Notes: a model not told the origin generated them from the letters alone. Shown: positions 40,932 through 50,612, counted from the first letter of the stretch. The stretch: DNA of 64,000 nucleotides from Polynucleobacter rarus (GCF_003072505.1 NZ_NTGB01000001.1:2421622-2485621); one strand, 5' to 3'. Numbers and translations are program-made.

Positions 40932-41194
40932 TCTTTTTCCTTTAAATAAATGGTCTTATCCTGCTTTGCATCGTTCATATGTAATTGTTTTTTAGCAATA
41001 TCGATAATGCGACTTGATCTCGATAATTCTCTTTGCTCATATTCCAAGCGATTCCACTCTTGATTGAGTTTGCGCTGTTGAATCTCTAAACGATTCTTTT
41101 CAATAAACAACTGACGAGTTCTCTGTTGTGAGTTCACGAGTAAAAATGAACATCCCATTAGGGCTAAGATGAGAACCACTACTGCACGGTTCAT
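40928..41194 (-). CDS. ftsL: Cell division protein FtsL
   Basis: 88 aa bitopic protein: one N-terminal membrane helix (about 4-20), then a periplasmic coiled coil rich in Q, R, E and L ([19 protein letters not shown] region). It forms the FtsQLB complex that activates FtsWI. Position between rsmH and ftsI is diagnostic; sequence is poorly conserved, as usual for FtsL. Confidence 0.92.
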   Translation of the reverse strand: MNRAVVVLILALMGCSFLLVNSQQRTRQLFIEKNRLEIQQRKLNQEWNRLEYEQRELSRSSRIIDIAKKQLHMNDAKQDKTIYLKEKE

Positions 41195-42120
41195 CGTACC
41201 TCCCCAATTTTTTCTGCAACTCGCATGACCGCTGATCGCGATCTTGGGTTGGCACTGATTTCACTACTGGATGGCTTAATCCTATCAATCAATCTTAGCG
41301 GGGATTTTGGAATTTGAGATTCTTTCAAAGGCAAGCCTCGAGGTATTTCTACCCGGCTATGACCCTGCATAAACTGCTTCACAATGCGGTCTTCCAGTGA
41401 ATGAAAACTAATCACGACTAATCGACCACCCGTTTTTAAAAGTTTCAAGGCCACCTCTAATCCTTTTTCCAAGTCGTGAAGTTCTTGGTTGATATGAATC
41501 CGTATAGCCTGAAAGGTACGCGTTGCGGGGTCTTGCTCTGAGTCACGCGAGCGGACGACACTAGCCACGAGCGACGCGAGTTGTCGTGTGGTCCCAATAA
41601 CGTTGCCTTGCTCCCTGCTAGCAACAATCGCCTTTGCAATCGATAGAGCAAACCGTTCTTCCCCATATTCCTTAATTACCTTATGTAGTTCTTTTTCACT
41701 GGCAATAGCCAGCCACTCTTGAGCACTTTGCCCCTCCTTGTTATTCATACGCATGTCTAAAGGACCATCCATACGAAAAGAAAATCCTCTTTCAGCCTGA
41801 TCAATTTGTGGAGAACTAATCCCTAAATCTAATAAGATGCCATCTAAACTACTAGGCTCAAGGTAATCCCCCATACTCGCAAATGAATCATGCACAATCC
41901 TAAAACGACTATCTTCAATCTTGCCCGCCTCCTCTATTGCCTGCGGATCTTTGTCCATTGCAATTAAGCGCCCCTCTAATGGTAGGTTCGCCAATATTTT
42001 TCTTGAGTGCCCACCTCGACCAAAAGTCCCGTCCAAATACAATGGGTTAACCTGAATTGGCCCTGCTAATAGAGCAGAAACTGCCTCATCCAGTAAAACC
42101 GGGCGATGACTGATGTTCAT
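41191..42120 (-). CDS. rsmH: 16S rRNA (cytosine-1402-N4)-methyltransferase
   Basis: SAM-dependent methyltransferase (MraW), 309 aa. The N-terminal [13 protein letters not shown]-binding [26 protein letters not shown] and C-terminal [14 protein letters not shown] motifs are all present. It methylates C1402 in the ribosomal P site. Second gene of the division cluster, 12 bp after mraZ. Confidence 0.97.
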   Translation of the reverse strand: MNISHRPVLLDEAVSALLAGPIQVNPLYLDGTFGRGGHSRKILANLPLEGRLIAMDKDPQAIEEAGKIEDSRFRIVHDSFASMGDYLEPSSLDGILLDLGISSPQIDQAERGFSFRMDGPLDMRMNNKEGQSAQEWLAIASEKELHKVIKEYGEERFALSIAKAIVASREQGNVIGTTRQLASLVASVVRSRDSEQDPATRTFQAIRIHINQELHDLEKGLEVALKLLKTGGRLVVISFHSLEDRIVKQFMQGHSRVEIPRGLPLKESQIPKSPLRLIDRIKPSSSEISANPRSRSAVMRVAEKIGEVR

Positions 42121-42132
42121 CGAGTCCTCGCA

Positions 42133-42561
42133 TTAAAAGTTAAATTGACGAAGTGCTTCTGGCATACCTTGTGAGATAGCGATTTGCTCCTTCACTGCAT
42201 ACGTATTAGCATCCCAAACTTCAAAGTGCGTCCCCATTCCAAGTAAAATCACTTCTTTTTCGATTCCGGCACTAGAACGTAACTCCGGACTAATCAAAAT
42301 CCTGCCTGAACCATCCACCTCGACCTCGTTGGCATTACCCAAAAAGATCCTCCGCCACCAATGTGCTTCCATCGGTAGCTTCGCAATTTTTTCACTGAAT
42401 ATTTCCCACTCGCTCTGTGGGAAGAGCATTAAACAACCATCGGGGTTTTTTGTGAGCGTTGCTCTCAAGCCTTGCTCGGTTTTTAGGGCGTCACGATGCT
42501 TTGACGGTATTAACATCCGTCCTTTAACATCTAAATTGATCGCTGAAGCACCCTGAAACAT
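42133..42561 (-). CDS. mraZ: Transcriptional regulator MraZ
   Basis: Autorepressor of the division cluster, 142 aa from the ATG at 42561 ([19 protein letters not shown]). It has two SpoVT/AbrB-like halves, each with a DxxGR motif ([27 protein letters not shown]). An in-frame GTG at 42585 would add eight residues but lies within the MraZ-type repeats upstream, so it is rejected. First gene of the cluster. Confidence 0.95.
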   Translation of the reverse strand: MFQGASAINLDVKGRMLIPSKHRDALKTEQGLRATLTKNPDGCLMLFPQSEWEIFSEKIAKLPMEAHWWRRIFLGNANEVEVDGSGRILISPELRSSAGIEKEVILLGMGTHFEVWDANTYAVKEQIAISQGMPEALRQFNF

Positions 42562-42570
42562 GCTATTTTT

Positions 42571-42598
42571 CCCACTTTTTGACACATTCTCCCACTTT
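42571..42598 (-). promoter_or_regulatory. MraZ-type operator repeats upstream of mraZ
   Basis: On the minus strand two AAAGTGGGA boxes (42590-42598 and 42570-42578) are spaced 20 bp apart, with a decayed TGTCA at the intermediate 10-bp register. MraZ binds TGGG-containing direct repeats at about 10-bp spacing between the promoter and its own start codon in E. coli. Sequence, register and position all fit that model. The upstream box overlaps the -10 hexamer. Confidence 0.75.
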
Positions 42599-42622
42599 AA
42601 AGGGGTAATAGGTTCAGGTCAA
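42594..42622 (-). promoter_or_regulatory. Sigma-70-like promoter of the mraZ division cluster
   Basis: Minus strand: -35 TTGACC (42617-42622), 17-bp spacer, -10 TAAAGT (42594-42599). The -35 matches consensus at five of six positions and the -10 at four of six. It is the only good promoter-like pair in the 213-bp gap ahead of mraZ. The -10 overlaps the upstream MraZ box, which would allow repression by steric hindrance. Confidence 0.6.
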
Positions 42623-42651
42623 GGGGTTTTAGGGAATTTCTACTATTTTTT

Positions 42652-42665
42652 CTTGTAATTACAAG
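42652..42665. repeat. Perfect 14-bp palindrome upstream of the mraZ promoter
   Basis: cttgtaattacaag, a gap-free palindrome about 30 bp upstream of the -35. Gap-free palindromes suit a dimeric regulator better than a hairpin. The surrounding gap (42623-42798) is AT-rich and otherwise shows no gene or terminator that I can support. Confidence 0.4.
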
Positions 42666-42798
42666 AGCTTAGAAATGATTTCTCAAGCATTAATTATAAA
42701 ATTAATAATAATAAACAGTATCTTACAACTCATACCTCAAGTAGAAATTGAGATTATTATGGTTTGTACTAATGGGTGCTCAGCACAAAATACAGGGA

Positions 42799-43431
42799 TC
42801 ACAAATAATAGGCGGTTTTTGTCATAACTTGAGATACCAAACCCATCACTTTTGTAATCGGTTCAGGTAAATCTTTCGCCCCAAGATTTCTGGCCATATT
42901 GCCATGCTCAATTTCTTCTGTACGCATTTGCTCAACAATCGCTCTCGAAGCAATATCTGACTCTGGCAAAGCTTGTAAATGACTATTTAAATGGTTTTCA
43001 ACTTGTTTTTCTGTCTCAACCACAAAACCTAAACTCCATTGATCGCCTGCCAAGCCCGCAAGAGTGCCAATGGCAAAGGAACCAGCAAACCAGATTGGAT
43101 TTAACAAGCTTGGTCTAGAGCCCAGCTCTTCCAGCCGGTTCGCACACCAAACCAGGTGGTCTTCCTCTTCTTTTGCTGCGTGGCCGAGTTGAGATTGTAA
43201 ATGGGGCGATGCTGAAGTGAGTCGTTGGGCTTGATACAAGGCTTGGGCACAAACTTCCCCTACGTGATTGACTCGCATCAGGCCCGCTGCATGTTTTCTT
43301 TCTTGTTCAGATAGAGGCGCAACATCCAAATCAGCTTCGGGTTTAGGTGTCGACCTGCTCTGCTGCACAGAACCACTCAGAATACGTAGAGCGCGGTCAC
43401 CCTCAATAATTAACTGATCTAAATTGAACAT
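42799..43431 (-). CDS. coq7: 2-polyprenyl-3-methyl-6-methoxy-1,4-benzoquinone monooxygenase (Coq7 type)
   Basis: Di-iron hydroxylase for a late ring hydroxylation in ubiquinone synthesis, replacing the flavin enzyme UbiF. 210 aa. Iron-ligand motifs are [23 protein letters not shown] and [12 protein letters not shown]. The gene stands alone between the division cluster and a dehydrogenase gene. Another ubiquinone-type hydroxylase lies at 55.4 kb. Confidence 0.93.
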   Translation of the reverse strand: MFNLDQLIIEGDRALRILSGSVQQSRSTPKPEADLDVAPLSEQERKHAAGLMRVNHVGEVCAQALYQAQRLTSASPHLQSQLGHAAKEEEDHLVWCANRLEELGSRPSLLNPIWFAGSFAIGTLAGLAGDQWSLGFVVETEKQVENHLNSHLQALPESDIASRAIVEQMRTEEIEHGNMARNLGAKDLPEPITKVMGLVSQVMTKTAYYL

Positions 43432-43451
43432 AAATAAAATTTTACTAGCCC

Positions 43452-44468
43452 TTAAGAAGTTTTTGAGACGACGGCTTTACGTACTTTTTTTACTGCGGGT
43501 TTAACCACTGTTTTAATTGGCTTTGCAATCTCTGGCTTAGTAAATAACCCGGCCATCTGCCCTAAAACCTCCGCAGTAGATGCCGTATCTTGCAAAGCTA
43601 GTCCTTGAGCCATCGCAGCAGTATAAATGGGGGCCGTTGCATTAAAAATAGGCAATGGGCAGCCAACCGATTTGGCTAAATCGCCAATCACTTGCATATC
43701 TTTTTGCCATACTTCTACTTTCATCGTCGGTGGACTATATTCGCGCTTAATCATGAAAGGAGTCCGAAGTCTCATCACGCCAGTTCCAATGACCGGACTT
43801 GGGCCAAAAATATCTAAGACTTCTTGTGGATCTAAGCCAATTTTTCTGGCAAAGGTAACTGATTCAGCGCAAGCAACGTTATAAATCGCTACTAAATGGT
43901 TGGCGATAAACTTCATTTTTAAGCCATTACCGTATTCACCAACATAGGGTGAGTTATCGGATAAACATTTAAAAATTGGCTGCACTTCATTACAACTAGA
44001 TTTTTTACCACTGACAAAAATTGTCCAAGCACGGTCCTTCATACGAGCAGCCGTGCCGCTAATTGGACAGTCTAGTAAAGCAACTTGTTTTTTAGGTAAT
44101 TGCTTGGCAATCCAATCTTTATCCGTCATCGCTAAGGTACTAGTTTCTACTAAGATAATTTTTTTTGGGGTAGCCTTTAAGGTTGCTGCAATCTCCTGAT
44201 AAACCATTCGCAGCGCGTTACTAGTAGCCAAAGACGTAATTAATACATCTGCTTGTTCAGTCACCTGCGCAACAGATTTAGCGACTAGTCCGCCGGCTTT
44301 TTTGAGCCGAGCACAGGCGCTCTTTTCGATATCGAATCCCACTACACGATACTTGTTCAGGAGAAGTGTTTCTGCCATGATGCCGCCCATAATACCCAAG
44401 CCTACAATTCCGACTGTTGGGAGTTGTGCATTCAATCCAGTCTCATTTTTTTTCATTGTTTTTTTCAC
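43452..44468 (-). CDS. NAD(P)-dependent beta-hydroxyacid dehydrogenase family protein
   Basis: 338 aa. The Rossmann motif is [17 protein letters not shown]. The substrate signature CPISGTAAR and catalytic Lys region [14 protein letters not shown] belong to the 3-hydroxyisobutyrate dehydrogenase/tartronate semialdehyde reductase/GLYR family. Substrate not assignable. The last ~29 residues form a Lys/Ala/Val/Pro-rich tail ([13 protein letters not shown]) beyond the fold, similar in composition to the phasin tail. A poly-basic MKKTMKKN start is also notable. It is divergent from the M20 hydrolase gene. Confidence 0.85.
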   Translation of the reverse strand: MKKTMKKNETGLNAQLPTVGIVGLGIMGGIMAETLLLNKYRVVGFDIEKSACARLKKAGGLVAKSVAQVTEQADVLITSLATSNALRMVYQEIAATLKATPKKIILVETSTLAMTDKDWIAKQLPKKQVALLDCPISGTAARMKDRAWTIFVSGKKSSCNEVQPIFKCLSDNSPYVGEYGNGLKMKFIANHLVAIYNVACAESVTFARKIGLDPQEVLDIFGPSPVIGTGVMRLRTPFMIKREYSPPTMKVEVWQKDMQVIGDLAKSVGCPLPIFNATAPIYTAAMAQGLALQDTASTAEVLGQMAGLFTKPEIAKPIKTVVKPAVKKVRKAVVSKTS

Positions 44469-44595
44469 TTGCGAGTTTGTTAAGGTGATTAATTTTACTA
44501 GTATTTAACTATCAGAATCGCTAATAGCCTCAAAATTGTCTACCCATAAAGAGAATTTTCGGCTATGATAAAAACACAACTACCTCCTTAAATGC

Positions 44596-45786
44596 ATGAA
44601 AATTCAACCAGAATTCATTGATCAACAGGCTTTAATTCAATCCATCCGTCGGGATATTCATGCTCATCCCGAACTCAAGTTCCAAGAATATCGCACTGCC
44701 GAATTAGTCGTTAAACAGCTCACGAATTGGGGCATTAAAACCCATACTGGACTTGCCAATACTGGAGTGATTGGCATTATTGATGGCAATTTAGGCCCTG
44801 GAAAATCGATTGGCTTACGTGCTGATATGGATGCCTTGCCCATTCATGAAAAAAATACTTTTGAACATGCCTCAACCCATCCAGGCACTATGCATGCCTG
44901 TGGGCACGATGGACATACTGCCATACTGTTGGGGGCGGCTCATTATTTCTCAACGCATCGTAATTTCAAGGGCACTATTTATTTGATCTTCCAGCCAGCA
45001 GAAGAAGGTGGTGGTGGAGCGCGTCAAATGATTCAAGAGGGTCTCTTTTCACTGTTTCCCTGTGATGCCGTCTTTGGCTTACACAATTGGCCTGGCATGC
45101 CTGAGGGGCAATTTGGTGTAATTACGGGACCAGCAATGGCCTCTAGCAATGAATTTAAAATCTCTCTCAAGGGTAAAGGTGCTCACGCAGCCATGCCCCA
45201 TAATGGCGCAGACCCAATCTACGCATTAACACAATTAGCCAATTCACTTCAAAGCATTATCACGCGTAATAAGAGTCCAATTGATGCTGCAGTCTTATCG
45301 ATTACCCAAATTCATGGTGGCTTTACCACTAATGTGATTCCCGACGACGCATGGCTTGGCGGTACGGTTCGTACTTTCACGATTCCGACCTTAGATTTAA
45401 TTGAAAAACGCTTAATCGAGATTGCTCACGGCGTAGCGCAGACTTTTAACTGCCAAGCTGAGATTGATTTTGATCGAAACTACCCACCTCTCATTAATCA
45501 TCCGGAAGAATCCAACTTTGCAGCAAGAGTAATTGAAGAAACTTTTGGTAAGGAGCATCTCAGTCAAGTAATTCAACCAACGATGGGCTCTGAAGATTTT
45601 GCCTTTATGCTAGAAAAAGTACCCGGGTGTTATGTCTTTCTGGGGAATGGCGATGGCCAACACCGCTTATCGGGACATGGCTTAGGGCCTTGTGAATTAC
45701 ACAATCCTTCGTATGATTTCAACGATAACCTATTACCAATTGGTTCTAATTACTGGGTTCAACTCGCAAAACAATTTTTAGCTTAA
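44596..45786 (+). CDS. M20 family amidohydrolase (hippurate hydrolase / aminoacylase type)
   Basis: 396 aa zinc/manganese amidohydrolase. Metal-binding motifs are ADMDALPIHE, MHACGHDGHTA and QPAEEGGGGA, and the late GSEDFAFMLEKVPG supplies a further ligand. These enzymes remove N-acyl groups from amino acids (hippurate, N-acetyl amino acids, indole conjugates). The true substrate is not readable. Start at ATG 44596 lacks a Shine-Dalgarno; the 127-bp upstream region is shared with the divergent dehydrogenase. Confidence 0.92.
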   Translation: MKIQPEFIDQQALIQSIRRDIHAHPELKFQEYRTAELVVKQLTNWGIKTHTGLANTGVIGIIDGNLGPGKSIGLRADMDALPIHEKNTFEHASTHPGTMHACGHDGHTAILLGAAHYFSTHRNFKGTIYLIFQPAEEGGGGARQMIQEGLFSLFPCDAVFGLHNWPGMPEGQFGVITGPAMASSNEFKISLKGKGAHAAMPHNGADPIYALTQLANSLQSIITRNKSPIDAAVLSITQIHGGFTTNVIPDDAWLGGTVRTFTIPTLDLIEKRLIEIAHGVAQTFNCQAEIDFDRNYPPLINHPEESNFAARVIEETFGKEHLSQVIQPTMGSEDFAFMLEKVPGCYVFLGNGDGQHRLSGHGLGPCELHNPSYDFNDNLLPIGSNYWVQLAKQFLA

Positions 45787-45820
45787 TTTGTTTAATTCAA
45801 GTAGGTCATTGAAGCGCTTA

Positions 45821-46660
45821 TTAGCGGTTAGATCGGCGCTGAAATTCTATATCGCCATATTTTGCCTGAACTTCTTCATTGGTATTATCCGTATCCGTCA
45901 TAATTCCAATAGCAATTAATTTTCCAGGATTTTCACCGTAAGCCTTTTTGAAATCTGCTTCAATTGATCTGCGGTGTGTTCGCCACTCCCCTAAATCTTT
46001 GGCGCCCGAGTCGACAACGATCGCCTTGATCCGACTAATGTGCTTATTGGTAATCACCTCTTCAATACCGTTTTTTTCCGACCAAATATACATAAGGGTT
46101 GCGTAGGGTAAATCATGCCCACTAATCAGTTTTGCTAAATCAAAGGCAAGTTGATCTTTTAAAGGCAAAGATGATTTATCGCCTTCAAAGCCCAAGACGA
46201 TACGTAGGGGAGCGTCATCAGTATGGCCTTGCGTATTATCTGCCAGAGCAATGTTTTTTAATGCTTTCCAAGTCCACTGCAAATCAAAACCTTGAATATC
46301 TTTTGCTTTTAACGGCACAATAAGGCCCGAGGCGCTGGATCGTGCATCTGCATGAATCACACTTTTACCCTGATAATGATGCAAATAGTATTTTGTTTTC
46401 TTCTTGTGGGGTGCTAAAGACCATAAATACCACCCCTCGACATCTTCATTACTAGAGATTTCTGACTGCTCTGAAATCTCTAGTGATTTTGAAATCATCT
46501 GAGAGAATTTTCTAATCTCTGGTTCTAGTTGAACACCTTCGATAGGACGTTGGTTTTCTAAAATAGTGGGCGTTTCTTTGGACGTCATTGCACAGCCTGT
46601 CATCAATAAGCTGAGAATGCAACAGAGCATTGGAACGAAATGAATTTGAGTTTTTATCAT
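45821..46660 (-). CDS. DUF3047 family lipoprotein
   Basis: 279 aa. Signal peptide with a lipobox (LLMTGC, Cys at about residue 23), so it is likely a lipid-anchored envelope protein. The body matches the DUF3047 pattern: GWYLWSLAP, ADARSSASGL, IQGFDLQWTWK, LRIVLGFEGD, YIWSEKNG, then RIKAIVVDSG and a late FKKAYGE. Function unknown. It lies 5 bp downstream of mltA and may be cotranscribed with it. Confidence 0.82.
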   Translation of the reverse strand: MIKTQIHFVPMLCCILSLLMTGCAMTSKETPTILENQRPIEGVQLEPEIRKFSQMISKSLEISEQSEISSNEDVEGWYLWSLAPHKKKTKYYLHHYQGKSVIHADARSSASGLIVPLKAKDIQGFDLQWTWKALKNIALADNTQGHTDDAPLRIVLGFEGDKSSLPLKDQLAFDLAKLISGHDLPYATLMYIWSEKNGIEEVITNKHISRIKAIVVDSGAKDLGEWRTHRRSIEADFKKAYGENPGKLIAIGIMTDTDNTNEEVQAKYGDIEFQRRSNR

Positions 46661-46665
46661 TAAAA

Positions 46666-47781
46666 CTATTTATTTTTTGGCACCAATAACCACATGCTAC
46701 CTGATTGTTTTGTCATTCCAGCTTTTTCTCCAGCGAGCTCTCCAGATCCCCAATAATAATCTGCCCGAACACTACCAACAATAGCACTTCCTGTATCTTG
46801 TGCAAAGACTAAGCTTTCTATCTTTTTACCAGTTTTGGGATCCGAGGTACTTAAAAAAACCGGAGATCCTTTAGGGATATATTGCCAATCTACTGCAATA
46901 CTTCTTTGCGCAGTGAGTGGCTCTCCTAAAGCACCAATCGGCCCTTCCTCAATAAATCCACTTGCATTAAGTTTAAAAAACACATACCTAGGATTACTAT
47001 TTAAAAGCTCTTGGACACGTTCAGGATGTTTTTTGGCCCATTCAGAAATATTTTGCATACTCGCCTGAGAAGATGTCATTTCTTTTTGCTGAATTAACCA
47101 ATTGGCAATTGATTTATAGGGTTGGTTGTTCGTGCCTGCAAAACCCAAGCGGAGCATTTGACCATTTTCTAATTGGATTTTTCCTGAACCTTGAATCTGC
47201 ATCATCGCAGCCGCCACCGGATCATTAACCCAAACAATCTCATTACCTTTTAAAAGTGGACCTTTCAAAAGCTCTGCTCGCGCTGGCCTGAGTAATTTGG
47301 AATCACTCTTCCAGAGTTCAGGATATTTATATAAGGGAATTTGAAAACTCGGACTTTTGGTCAATGACCCCTTCAAAATAGGCTCATAATATCCAGTAAT
47401 TAAGCCCTCTACATTTCCTTGGGCATATCCATTACTCGGCAATGCCTGTCGCAATGACAAAGCCTGAAAATTGTTTTCAAAAAATTGCTTCACTTGTATA
47501 GGGGTGGGATTTTTCAATTTGGCAGAATCTGTACAAAGCCGTTTTAATGGGCTATCCATGCTTGATTTTTGAAGATAGTTACAACTTTTTTGCCAAGCAG
47601 GCCAAACTCCCTCCATTGAATCATCCTTCCAACCTGATAAAGCACCTAACTGATCAATATTTTTATTACGGGTCGAAATTTCTGGCAAGTACTGATCTTG
47701 GTTAGTCTTTGATTGAACTCTGTCCTCTCGATTTGCACAAGAGACGAGTAAAATGAGGATGAAGGTAATGAAGTATTTCAT
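46666..47781 (-). CDS. mltA: Membrane-bound lytic murein transglycosylase A
   Basis: 371 aa outer-membrane lipoprotein (signal with LLVSC lipobox, Cys at about residue 15). The MltA domain and 3D domain are seen as GLITGYYEPILKGS, WVNDPVAAAMMQIQGSG and AQDTGSAIVGSVRADYYWGSG; the catalytic Asp lies in the last. It cleaves the MurNAc-GlcNAc bond with 1,6-anhydro formation. The start is only 39 bp from the divergent small ORF. Confidence 0.95.
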   Translation of the reverse strand: MKYFITFILILLVSCANREDRVQSKTNQDQYLPEISTRNKNIDQLGALSGWKDDSMEGVWPAWQKSCNYLQKSSMDSPLKRLCTDSAKLKNPTPIQVKQFFENNFQALSLRQALPSNGYAQGNVEGLITGYYEPILKGSLTKSPSFQIPLYKYPELWKSDSKLLRPARAELLKGPLLKGNEIVWVNDPVAAAMMQIQGSGKIQLENGQMLRLGFAGTNNQPYKSIANWLIQQKEMTSSQASMQNISEWAKKHPERVQELLNSNPRYVFFKLNASGFIEEGPIGALGEPLTAQRSIAVDWQYIPKGSPVFLSTSDPKTGKKIESLVFAQDTGSAIVGSVRADYYWGSGELAGEKAGMTKQSGSMWLLVPKNK

Positions 47782-47820
47782 TATTCAACGCATTTTTTTA
47801 ATTTCAGTAAAAGGTTGGCG

Positions 47821-47943
47821 ATGCTAGCAGACTTATTAGATGAATACCCCATGCTTTTACTCGTGGCAGAAGCTGGGGTTGCCTTATTGATCCTGGTTTT
47901 CATTGTAGTTTGGACCATGCTAGGTAGAAAAAAAGACGAATAA
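47821..47943 (+). CDS. Small single-pass membrane protein, 40 aa (unrecognised)
   Basis: An ATG with an AAGG Shine-Dalgarno at 47811-47814 (6-nt spacing) opens a 40-codon frame: acidic N-terminus (MLADLLDEYP), one hydrophobic span at about residues 11-34 that includes WTM, and a charged RKKDE end. It fills the space between divergent mltA and convergent apaG exactly, 39 bp from one and 4 bp from the other. A small bitopic membrane protein is the simplest reading. I recognise no family; orientation would place the basic end in the cytoplasm. Confidence 0.6.
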   Translation: MLADLLDEYPMLLLVAEAGVALLILVFIVVWTMLGRKKDE

Positions 47944-47947
47944 AGAC

Positions 47948-48322
47948 TTAGTGAAGGATTCTGGGCATAGTTAATAGAAATTCTGGAATGGGCGCTGCAA
48001 AAAACTCAGCCTCCTCCGAAACACAGAAATAACTTCCTTTCATTTTTCCGTCTGGCGTTGGAATAGATGCCCAGCTAGTGTACTCAAATGATTCTCCGGG
48101 CCGGAGAAAAGGTTGCTGACCAACTACGCCTAAACCTCGAACTTCTTGTTCTACCCCTTCTGCATCGGTAATAGTCCAATGCCTACCAATCAATTGGAAT
48201 GGGACTTGGGAATCATTTTTGATGATCATTGAATAGGCAAAACTATAGTTACCTTTTTCAGGCGCAGACTGATCTTCTAAGTACTGTACTTTTACCGTTA
48301 TTTGAATTGCATACTCGCTCAT
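47948..48322 (-). CDS. apaG: ApaG protein
   Basis: 124 aa single-domain immunoglobulin-like fold protein. Motifs: IKNDSQVPFQLIGRHWTITDA, VVGQQPFLRPGESFEYTS and MKGSYFCV. Linked genetically to Mg2+/Co2+ and Ap4A phenotypes; the molecular role is not settled. Its neighbours mltA and rpe are the usual ones in this lineage. Confidence 0.95.
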   Translation of the reverse strand: MSEYAIQITVKVQYLEDQSAPEKGNYSFAYSMIIKNDSQVPFQLIGRHWTITDAEGVEQEVRGLGVVGQQPFLRPGESFEYTSWASIPTPDGKMKGSYFCVSEEAEFFAAPIPEFLLTMPRILH

Positions 48323-48378
48323 GCTTAATAGTCCTTATATCCGAATGTGATTTATTTTATGAGGATGAATCTCTACAG

Positions 48379-48384
48379 TAAAAT
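48379..48384 (+). promoter_or_regulatory. -10-like box 6 nt upstream of rpe
   Basis: TAAAAT followed by 6 nt and then the rpe ATG at 48391. Transcription starting about 7 nt after the -10 would begin at the start codon. There is no good Shine-Dalgarno near it (the gagg at 48361 is too far) and no good -35 at 17 bp. It would be the promoter of the rpe-trp operon. Confidence 0.35.
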
Positions 48385-48390
48385 AGATTT

Positions 48391-49095
48391 ATGAATAATA
48401 ACTTACCTGCGATCATTGCACCATCGATCCTTTCTGCTGATTTCGCTTGCTTGGGGCAAGAAGTTAAAGATGTCCTAAGTGCTGGTGCGGATTGGATTCA
48501 CTTTGATGTGATGGATAATCATTTCGTCCCCAATCTCACCATCGGTCCCCTGGTGTGTGAAGCAATTCGACCACATGCCCTAAAGAACGGCCTTCCAGCT
48601 TGTATCGACGTTCATTTAATGATTGAACCGGTTGATGCATTGGTTCCCGAGTTTGCAAAAGCAGGCGCTAATTTGATTAGTTTTCACCCTGAAGCAAGTA
48701 CGCACATCGATCGAACGATTAATTTAATTAAAGATCAGGGTTGTCAAGCGGGCTTAGTCTTTAATCCAGCTACTCCCTTGCATTACCTAGACCATGTTTT
48801 AGATAAACTCGATTTAATCTTATTAATGTCCGTGAATCCAGGCTTTGGGGGGCAAAAATTTATTCCGTCTACTCTTGAAAAACTAAAAGCGACGCGAAAG
48901 TTGATTGATAGTTATACAGCCCAATCCGGCAGATCGATTCGACTTGAAATTGATGGAGGGGTAAATCCAGAAAATATTGGCGCTATTTATGCGGCTGGGG
49001 CTGATACCTTTGTCGCAGGTTCAGCAATCTTTGGAAAACCTGATTATGCGCAAGTAATTAACGCCATGAGAACTTCTATAGCCCAAGCAAAATGA
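48391..49095 (+). CDS. rpe: Ribulose-phosphate 3-epimerase
   Basis: Interconverts ribulose-5-P and xylulose-5-P in the pentose phosphate and Calvin pathways. TIM barrel, 234 aa. Metal and catalytic motifs are [41 protein letters not shown] and LEIDGGVN. It leads an operon with trpE; the ATGA overlap between them couples translation. The phosphoglycolate phosphatase gene (gph) usually found between rpe and trpE in this order is absent. Confidence 0.97.
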   Translation: MNNNLPAIIAPSILSADFACLGQEVKDVLSAGADWIHFDVMDNHFVPNLTIGPLVCEAIRPHALKNGLPACIDVHLMIEPVDALVPEFAKAGANLISFHPEASTHIDRTINLIKDQGCQAGLVFNPATPLHYLDHVLDKLDLILLMSVNPGFGGQKFIPSTLEKLKATRKLIDSYTAQSGRSIRLEIDGGVNPENIGAIYAAGADTFVAGSAIFGKPDYAQVINAMRTSIAQAK

Positions 49096-50612
49096 CTCTC
49101 GAAGAATTTAATCAGTTAACGACCCAAGGTTACAACCGTATTCCGTTTGTGCTTGAAACCTTGGCTGACCTTGAAACCCCCCTGTCACTCTATTTGAAGC
49201 TCACACAAGCTGAAGGCTCTAAGAATACATTTTTGCTCGAATCCGTTGTCGGCGGCGAACGTTTTGGTCGTTACTCTATTATTGGCTTACCGGCTAGAAC
49301 TTTGATTCGTTCCCGAGGAACTGCGCAAAGCCCCATCAATGAAGTGGTCACTGATGGCGTAGTGGTTGAAACAAATACTGATAATCCTCTCGATTTTGTG
49401 GAGGCCTATCATGCCAAATTCAAGGCCGCCATCCTTTCAGGCTTGCCAAGGTTTTGTGGTGGGCTAGCTGGTTACTTTGGATATGACACGATTCGTTATA
49501 TAGAACCTCGTTTAGCCAATTCAGCCCCAAAAGACGAATTAGGCTTACCTGATATTCAGCTATTGCTAACCGAAGAGTTGGCAGTGATTGATAATTTAGC
49601 CGGCAAACTGTATCTGATTGTTTATGTTGATCCAAAGTCTGAGAATGCCTATGTTCGTGCAAAAGAACGCTTACAGGTTTTAAGGTCGCATTTAGATCGC
49701 TCGATTGTCAATCCGATACAGACTGCTGGCACAAAAACAGAACTTATTCGTAATTATCCTAAAGAACAATTTTTGGCTGCAGTCAATAAAACGAAAGAGT
49801 ACATTTTGGCGGGTGATTGCATGCAGGTTGTGTTTGGCCAACGTATTAGTCAACCTTTTGCGGAAAATCCCTTATCACTGTATCGTGCTCTACGCTCACT
49901 AAATCCCTCACCCTACTTATATTTTTATGATTTTGGTGATCATCAGTTAGTCGGATCCTCTCCAGAGATTTTGGTTCGGCAAGAGAGAACGACGGATTCA
50001 GCTGGGCAATTGCACCGCACCGTAACGGTAAGGCCGCTTGCCGGAACGCGGCCTCGCGGTAAAACACCAGAACTGGATGAACAGTTAGCTCGGGACTTAT
50101 TAGCCGATCCAAAAGAAATTGCAGAGCATGTAATGTTGATTGATTTAGCAAGAAACGATATTGGCCGAATTGCCAAAATTGGTTCAGTTCATGTAACAGA
50201 AAAAATGAGTATCGAGAAGTACTCTCATGTACAGCATATTGTGAGTTCGGTAGAAGGTAACTTGCGTGAAGAGATTACGAATATGGATGTACTGCGGGCT
50301 ACATTTCCGGCGGGCACCCTATCTGGTGCGCCTAAAATTCGGGCGATGGAAATTATCGATGAAATGGAAATTACCAAACGTGGCCCTTACGGCGGCGCTG
50401 CGGGTTATCTATCCTTTTCAGGCGATATGGACGTCGCTATTATTATTCGAACAGGCGTGATTAAGGATGGTTGGTTACACTCGCAAGCAGGCGCAGGAAT
50501 CGTCGCCGATTCAGTTCCTGAGTCAGAGTATCAAGAAACTGAAGTCAAAGCCCGAGCTGTTTTACGAGCTGCGGAAATGGTCCAAGCTGGACTAGATTCA
50601 AGCGCATTTTGA
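49092..50612 (+). CDS. trpE: Anthranilate synthase component I
   Basis: 506 aa chorismate-utilising enzyme forming anthranilate from chorismate with ammonia from TrpG. The N-terminal [16 protein letters not shown] carries residues of the tryptophan feedback site. The catalytic domain shows [30 protein letters not shown] and [19 protein letters not shown]. No trp leader peptide or attenuator is possible in the usual place since rpe overlaps trpE by 4 bp. Confidence 0.97.
   Translation: MTLEEFNQLTTQGYNRIPFVLETLADLETPLSLYLKLTQAEGSKNTFLLESVVGGERFGRYSIIGLPARTLIRSRGTAQSPINEVVTDGVVVETNTDNPLDFVEAYHAKFKAAILSGLPRFCGGLAGYFGYDTIRYIEPRLANSAPKDELGLPDIQLLLTEELAVIDNLAGKLYLIVYVDPKSENAYVRAKERLQVLRSHLDRSIVNPIQTAGTKTELIRNYPKEQFLAAVNKTKEYILAGDCMQVVFGQRISQPFAENPLSLYRALRSLNPSPYLYFYDFGDHQLVGSSPEILVRQERTTDSAGQLHRTVTVRPLAGTRPRGKTPELDEQLARDLLADPKEIAEHVMLIDLARNDIGRIAKIGSVHVTEKMSIEKYSHVQHIVSSVEGNLREEITNMDVLRATFPAGTLSGAPKIRAMEIIDEMEITKRGPYGGAAGYLSFSGDMDVAIIIRTGVIKDGWLHSQAGAGIVADSVPESEYQETEVKARAVLRAAEMVQAGLDSSAF

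Noticed and set aside
42675..42827. 50-codon plus-strand frame (starts MISQALIIKL) in the gap before mraZ
   Set aside because: It has no convincing ribosome site, its Ile-rich start mirrors AT-rich intergenic DNA, and its end runs antisense into coq7. Coding potential is not supported without conservation.
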